Below are positions 58,101 to 64,000 of a stretch of DNA of 64,000 nt, one piece after another. A program made the position numbers and the translations under genes. Each line of letters starts with the position of its first letter. Within the stretch, counting starts at the first letter, position 1. The notes under the pieces are model-generated. The model made no database searches and was not told the DNA's origin. It saw only the letters and a program-made list of their open reading frames with translations. The stretch lies in the NCBI GenBank assembly GCA_963969395.1, contig OZ017796.1:36136243-36200242 (forward strand). Direction: 5' to 3'. The DNA is from Pseudoscleropodium purum (lineage: Eukaryota > Streptophyta > Bryopsida > Hypnales > Brachytheciaceae).

Positions 58101-60671
58101 AGAACAAAAGACTGCCAACAGTCCAAAATGAGTACAGACCTGACTCATAATTCAGATATTCAGTAACACTGATTGTCTTCATTAAAGTCCATGGCTCTTC
58201 AGTACCCAAAAGCGTGCATGGGAAGATAACCTGAAAGAAAGAAGCACATCAATCAGACATCCAACTACAGGTTCTCAAATTCCACACATTAAGCAAATCA
58301 TGTTTATGCTCGCATACAATACATCAAACTCTAGCAAGAAGAATTGGAACAATGCACGCAAGTGGCAAAAGCCAACATCTGCATTACCGTATGGAATGGC
58401 ACGTTGTCTTTTCCCATAAACTGAACGAGCTCCACATCCTCAGGAGATTTCCACCACTTCTCCCATTCAGGAGTGTAATTAGCCGTGATTGAAATATACC
58501 CAATAGGAGCATCGAACCAGACATAAAACACCTGAAAGTTCCGCAGAGAAGCAAGGAGTTAAGACTCACCGTCCAAGAGATTGCACAATGCATTTTCCCG
58601 ATACTCTACACTTCCAAGTACCTGGCTATTGGAAACTACCTTCAATACCTTCTGGGAAAACGTTTTTACAGAAATTCATTATATAACACATTTCTACCGA
58701 ATTTCTCTCCGCCTTCAGTGGATAAGAACCATATGGAGCACTAGCTCTAGACTTTAGAAGTCAACGTTATGCGTTGCAATATATTACCTTCTCTTTATAC
58801 TTTTCAAGTGGAACTGGGACACCCCACTTAAGATCTCGTGTAATGCACCGTTCTTTCAGCCCGTCGCGAATCCAGGCGTTAGTTTGCTGGATAGAGTTGG
58901 AACTCCAGCCTCCTTTTTTCGACGTGCTAGTGATGTAGGACTGCAGTTGGTCATTGAGACCAGGGAGGTCCAGAAAGAGGTGGTCCGTTGGCCGCATCTC
59001 TGGAGTGTTACCACACACCTGTGAAAGCAACGGAACACCTGTTAATTAAAAAAATTGACAGAGAACTTAAAAACCATGCTGCAAGCCGTATGTGCCAAAT
59101 AGAATAATAAGGAGAAAATTTGACACCATGATTACACTAGTACATGAAAATCCATCAAGAGAAAAAACAACATATATTCCAGCATATTATGGTTTGGAAA
59201 TGGCCATTCCAATCATATTGTGAAAATTACAATTCGCATGAGTCTATATTCTCTTTCAGTAGAACCACTGAAGAACTTTGCATGAGCTGATCAATAAATA
59301 GATCAAACTGGACAAATGAAAGTCTCATGTGATGTACTCAAAAGTGCACAAAAACCATGAAGCTCAAATTGGTACTCGTGGTCACTTACGGGTTTACACA
59401 AAATAAAAACCTCACCTTGCACCTAGGATTGATCAGCTCATTAGCATTCAGGAGCTTCCCACACACATCGCACTGATCCCCTCGAGCATCTTCGTAACCA
59501 CAACCAGGAGTTGGACATGTACCCTCCACCAATCTGTCAGATAAAAACCGGTTGCAGGTGGTGCAAAATGGCTGCATAAATCCAACCCGCAAGATGTGAG
59601 ATGTTGCATAACGCATCATGCATATCATTGACACGCGCCACCTCCCAAAATCAGTCCTTTCTATCCAACTCTCAAAAATCTCCTCTCAACGCTCTTAGCT
59701 AAATGGTGATCGCTCCTAGCCCTAGAACTGATTTCGCCAGACAAAAAATATAACCATTTCACTGGTTGAATGTTTGACAGGTTGAAATAAAGTAGACCTC
59801 AAACAGAAGCTCGAGCTCACAAACCTGAATCATAGTATTTTCGTTCAATCGCTTCTTCTCGTACAAAGACAAGAAAATAGATTGCGCGATCTCAGTCTGC
59901 TGAGGAGTGGAAGTCCGTCCAAATATATCAAAGTCAATATCAAACCACTCGTAAATATCTTTATGGATAGCATGGTATCTGCAGCACAAACATACAAAAA
60001 TGAGTCGATAAACCCTAACAAACGATTGCCTTCATGAATAGCGTGGTATCCACGGCAGGCATACAAATTCAGTCAATGAACCCTAACAACCATAAAAACG
60101 CCAGCAACTCTATCAAAACACGAGAAACGCACATCAGTTCGAGAAAGCTCAAATTCTAAACCCGATTGAAGAACCCTACTTGTCACAAATTTGGCGCGGT
60201 GTGAGCTTTTCCTCCATTGCCTTGGTCTCGGTGGCAGTTCCGTACTCATCAGTTCCACACATGTAGATGACATTGTAACCCCGTCTCCGACAGTAACGAG
60301 CGTACACATCCGCACTCAACACACCTGCAAGCGAATTCATCAAATTTTCAGTTCAATCAAATTTATGGAAAAAAGTAATTCTGCGCAGCTAACTAGAAGT
60401 GGCTCAAATTCTTGTGCCTAGAGACAGAAACGAAGAGGAAAATCGCGACACAGATTTGGTGACTACGAATCAAGCTAGAGTCAAATTGCTCACATCCGAT
60501 AATGTTTCCCAAGTGCGGCACATTGTTCACGTAAGGTAGGGCGCTTGTGACCAGGACGTTGCGTTTTCCAGGCAGTGGCACTCGCACAGCGCGAGGCTCT
60601 CGCACGGCATGGAAGCAATCCGGGTTCCCCATTTTTGCTTCCAACGATGAAGGAGCGGCAAATGCCAACAC
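55152..60671 (-). CDS. Cytosolic-type methionyl-tRNA synthetase, 15 exons
   Basis: Minus-strand exons, all GT-AG and all frame-consistent: 60671-60494, 60324-60180, 59978-59825, 59571-59416, 59018-58788, 58531-58388, 58230-58140, 58019-57913, 57733-57619, 57433-57246, 57079-56951, 56716-56576, 56351-56240, 56078-55837 and 55484-55152. They encode 821 residues (808 if the Met at 60632 is used), near the ~800 of plant homologues. The enzyme activates Met and charges tRNA-Met. HIGH motif is HLGN (53-56) after [13 protein letters not shown] is KFSKS (368-372). Two Cys4 zinc knuckles start at CTTC (162-165) and run to CGN near 213. The anticodon-binding helical domain spans roughly 375-600. A Lys/Gly linker (635-650) joins an EMAPII/Arc1p-like tRNA-binding OB fold (about 655-821, [20 protein letters not shown]), as in plant cytosolic MetRS. 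No targeting peptide is obvious. All key motifs are intact. Confidence 0.95.
59960..60090 (-). repeat. Duplicated exon 3 fragment inside MetRS intron 2
   Basis: The start of exon 3 with its acceptor region (59961-60015) has a direct copy about 70 bp upstream in the transcript (60031-60085). Exon 3 begins KYHAIHKD; the copy would read GYHAIHEGN. 'aaaccctaaca' follows in both. The copy's acceptor-like position has lost the CAG (ccgtgg), so it is probably not used. Confidence 0.65.
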
Positions 60672-60815
60672 TGAATCAGAAACTTTGCGAAAGCAGACAG
60701 GAACACAGGGTTTATGAGTGCTGGATTTAGGGCTTACGAGTGTTCCCTGTCACGATCCCAGAGGTCTCGAACTTTCCTAGAAACTAGAAATATAAAATAA
60801 TAATTACTGTAAATT
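60672..60815 (-). promoter_or_regulatory. MetRS 5' leader and proximal promoter
   Basis: About 145 bp of gene-like sequence before the TTAA element. The minus strand carries 'taagccctaaatcc' (near 60735), a telo-box-like motif often seen upstream of plant translation genes. Confidence 0.4.
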
Positions 60816-60820
60816 CTTAA

Positions 60821-61044
60821 CCCTGTAAGGCTGCCGTGGACACTAAGTATCCAATGGATGAATAGAAAATTCTCATGTATAAGATAGAAGTGTAACTATT
60901 TATCCTTTGAGTTTTGTAGTGAAAAGGGATAATCTTTTAGAATAGTTTGACTTTCAATGAATATTTTTCTATTCTTTTAAGCGATTGATTCCCACAAAAC
61001 TAGAAAATGATGATTTCAATGGAGACCAACCCGTCCTTACAGGG
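60821..61044. mobile_element. Small TTAA-flanked MITE near MetRS
   Basis: A 224-bp element flanked by TTAA (60817-60820, 61045-61048), with ends CCCTGTAAGG / CCTTACAGGG and partial pairing beyond. Ends and target match the piggyBac-like copies A-D, but the interior is different and shorter. It sits about 150 bp upstream of the MetRS start codon. Confidence 0.7.
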
Positions 61045-61048
61045 TTAA

Positions 61049-63130
61049 TTTGTGCCGTGAATGGATTTGAAACTAAAATAATATTTCGTATACTCAAAAT
61101 TTTCAATATTTAAATATCTACATTTATAGCGACTAACAAAATTCATTAAAAAATTTGAAACGGTTTCATTCAAACAACTATATCATGAGTACTAATGGAT
61201 AAAATTCGAAAGTAGATATAGGAAAGTTGTAGTGTGACATTCTACATGCTTTCATGGAAGTTTGAAGAAAAGATTGGTTGTTATTTGAAAAAAAATTAAC
61301 CATATTTAAAACTTGGTTTTGTTTGCCATGATTTGAAATTACTTTAATCTTTTCTCAATTTTTTTCTATAATTTTAGAAAATAAATTATGCCTAGACATG
61401 TTAGTATCAACCATTTTTTTGGCACTATGGGACCAAATTGCACCATTTCAAAATAAATTTCTACTTTTCACTAGATAAAAATAATCTTTTTTTGCCATAA
61501 AATTTCCATTTCTATTAAGAATGTGGATAAAATTGCCAAATTTGGATGAAAAAGTATATAAATATGACTGAAAAGTGTTTTGGGGTTCTAAAGATGGATG
61601 AATGTGGAAATACAATGCTTCACCAAATTTTAAGTGATTGCCATCTTAGCACTTGCTCAAATTTTTTTTAAAAGGGCTACTTGGTATACATCATTTTAGA
61701 TTGTTGTAATCAAAAATTGAAGGAAATTGACATTTATAGAAATTATGATGTCAATAATTTGACAAACATGCATATGATATTGGTTCTCGCAATATTTGAG
61801 TTGTTTTTTAAAATTGACAACATATGATTGAATTAGCCATTGTACAAAAAGTATAGGTTGCAACATGGACCATTGTTATATCTTAATGCCCTTATATTTG
61901 AACTATTTGTTGAAAGGAACAATGTGTTCAATTCAATTTTACAACCATCATATTGCATTTTGGGGTTCAATTTTTTATATGAAGACTATTGTTTATGATG
62001 CACACATTTGATTCAAAAAATTCCCCCAAAATAAAATTATCATTGTCCATTTCATAAAAAACTAAAATTTTAGGGAAGGTCAATTTAATTTTTGGCAATT
62101 TTCAATTCTTCAATGAAATGGACAAATAAACTAATATATAATGAGTATTTGCATAGTTCTTATGCTAAAACAAATTTCTTATTCTTAGTGCTTTGAGTTG
62201 ACATGATTACAGGTAGAGATGAAATTTATCATGATTGAAGGTTTAATTCTACATAAATAGACAAAATAGATTATTTCATATTTTAAAGATGTTTTAGAAA
62301 AAACACTTTTACTTCTTAAATTTGTTTGATGTACTATTTTTGTATGTCAAAAATTTTTATTTTTTAAAATATAATACAAAAATTGATATCAATTAAACAA
62401 GATATTAAACATTAGTACTACAAATAATTTACTCCATTTTAAAATATAGAAGATGTGCATGAAAGGAAATAATAAATGGGATCAACCATCACTTTTATGG
62501 CAATTACTAATGACATACTAATAGTTGTGGCAATAGTATAGGATATACTACCACACTTTACCAATAACTTAGACATTACAGTGACAAATATTTAATTAAA
62601 GTCCAAAAATAAGGTTATGCAAGACTAAAATTAATTTATGCTATTTAGGCAATCATTCAAAATTAAATAAGGTATCTAGCAAGATTTAGATACTTCATTT
62701 AATGATTTCAATAAGGCTACGAGTTTATCTATTCATAAAATGCATAGAAAATTATGACAAGATTGTCATAAATGGCCAACACATGTCTTCCAAAAAGAAT
62801 ATCATGATTACTCTTCAATCAATGGTAATTTCCAAATATTAAACAAGACAAGGAAATAATTTCTTAAAAAATGAGAAAAAAAATTCTTATCATTTTTCTT
62901 GAAGCTCCTAGGAAGGTATGATAGTCTTCTTTAAGATCAATATCCATTATGGTCCATTTCAATATTGCGGACTTCTTTATTCTTGTCCAAAATTTTTAGG
63001 TTGAAATATTAAAGAGGTTTAGTGAGAGGATGCAATTGGCTAAGGATGTGTAATCGTTATGCATTTTGTCGATAGACATATTTATTAAAGGAAGTTAATT
63101 GGTTAGCTTATGACGGGCTCTCAAATTCGT
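61049..63130. other. AT-rich spacer
   Basis: About 2 kb with no gene, RNA or element boundary I can support. Confidence 0.45.
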
Positions 63131-63139
63131 GGCAGATCA

Positions 63140-64000
63140 TAGGAAGTGACATTACGGAAAGTGATATTAGAGAGGGCCAGGTCTGTATCATTCATCCCTA
63201 AAAGACTATCGGTCCGCCATTCATCCCTCGCCAGACAGACTTCACAAATACATTATTCATTCCTAGTCTCTCTCATCATCCTGTTTCGTGCAATGGGACT
63301 CTGCTGTCGCAAACAACTTGAAGCCCTAGTCTTCGTTGTTGCCCCTGTTCGTTGTTGCTTCTGCTCTTGCCCCTGCTCCACCTAATTATCTTTTCCTACC
63401 TGCGCGATCCTACCTTCCGACTGCAGCATTTTCTCTCATTGTCGACCTTCGAAATTCCGCTCGTTTCGAATCCTTACTCTACTTACTCGGCGCGCAATTG
63501 CGTCCAGTGCATGTTTTCTTTCTTACGCGAAGATGCGCGGTCTGTAGCTACGATCTGTTGTCCTCGGAATTGTGAGCTTTGCACTTATTTTGTTCTTTTC
63601 TATGCTTTAAGTTCTGTTGAAAATGGGAATCTGGCAGTCAATATTTTCTGCTGTGGTTTTGTTTTCTGTTTGGATTGGTTGGATTGAATGGTCAATCGAT
63701 CGAGCTTCAATCAGTAAGTTAGGGAGTCTTCTCTCGAGAGTATTTTTTTTCTTGAGATTGTAGTCATGTAATTGGAGTAGTTGATCATTTTTTCCTTCGC
63801 ATTTGCCATATGGCTTCTCGTAAAGCTCAGTTCCTTTGGTTTGATTGGGATAGGTGACTGTAAATTGCGGACACGGATCTTAAGTGCAACTTCGATCGTT
63901 CGTATTGTAACAAAATCCAAAATTACGCATCTTTGGAATTTTCAGAGCGATCAGCTTGGGCCTGGCCTGAATGATCACTTGAGGAGATTGATATCCCTCT
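63140..64000 (+). promoter_or_regulatory. Probable 5' leader of a gene extending past the right edge
   Basis: Composition shifts to gene-like, with CT-rich stretches (ctctctcatcatcctgtttc), 'gaagccctagtcttcgttg' and CpG-containing sequence to about 63560, then T-rich text like a leader intron. Short open frames are not recognisable proteins. The pattern fits a plant promoter and spliced 5' UTR on the plus strand, with the coding region beyond the window. Confidence 0.4.

Noticed and set aside
1..64000. CRISPR arrays, operons, rRNA or tRNA genes
   Set aside because: None found. The intron-containing genes and transposon types are those of a eukaryotic nuclear genome.

Overview
The window looks like nuclear DNA of a land plant, most plausibly a bryophyte such as a moss or liverwort; that placement is inference. 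The genes are compact, with GT-AG introns mostly 120-440 bp long and GC-richer exons set in very AT-rich spacer. Plant-type families are present: cytosolic methionyl-tRNA synthetase with an EMAPII-like tail, a DRT111/SPF45 splicing factor, and a MOCOS-like PLP-fold protein. Telo-box motifs lie upstream of at least one gene. I found no rRNA, tRNA, CRISPR or prokaryotic organisation.

Genes from left to right are: an orphan exon of an FAD-dependent monooxygenase (2512-2681, minus); a three-exon MOCOS/NifS-like PLP-fold protein (12161-15756, minus); a three-exon UPF0235/DUF167 protein (31797-32929, plus); a two-exon DRT111/SPF45 splicing factor (36699-38348, minus); a 15-exon cytosolic methionyl-tRNA synthetase (55152-60671, minus); and what looks like the 5' leader of a gene running off the right edge (63140-64000, plus). 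These are unrelated housekeeping functions (translation, splicing, cofactor chemistry) with no shared pathway.

Most of the rest is mobile-element debris, and several elements have boundaries that can be read to the base. A pogo-type Tc1/mariner element (29160-31535) has perfect 25-bp terminal inverted repeats and TA duplications and ends about 260 bp before the UPF0235 start codon. A degraded autonomous-type CACTA element (about 44729-49986) carries DUF4218 and DUF4216 remnants, and a 224-bp GC-rich hAT MITE with an 8-bp duplication sits inside it. An 862-bp non-autonomous CACTA element (25646-26507) is nested inside one member of a TTAA-flanked, piggyBac-like family. At least four members of that family and one smaller relative are present. 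Two pieces of a hAT-like transposase (about 42055-42380 and 50262-50780) flank the CACTA element in the same orientation. There is also an 83-bp retroinserted, poly(A)-tailed fragment with a 16-nt target duplication, and several long foldback (hairpin) repeats.

A recurring theme is local tandem duplication inside introns. The UPF0235 intron carries a triplication, both introns of the PLP gene carry duplications (one includes a copy of the splice donor), and MetRS intron 2 holds a duplicated fragment of the next exon. I see no complete, novel multi-gene system. The most interesting material is the nested element architecture, the TTAA family, the intronic duplications, and the loss of the catalytic lysine in the PLP-fold protein.
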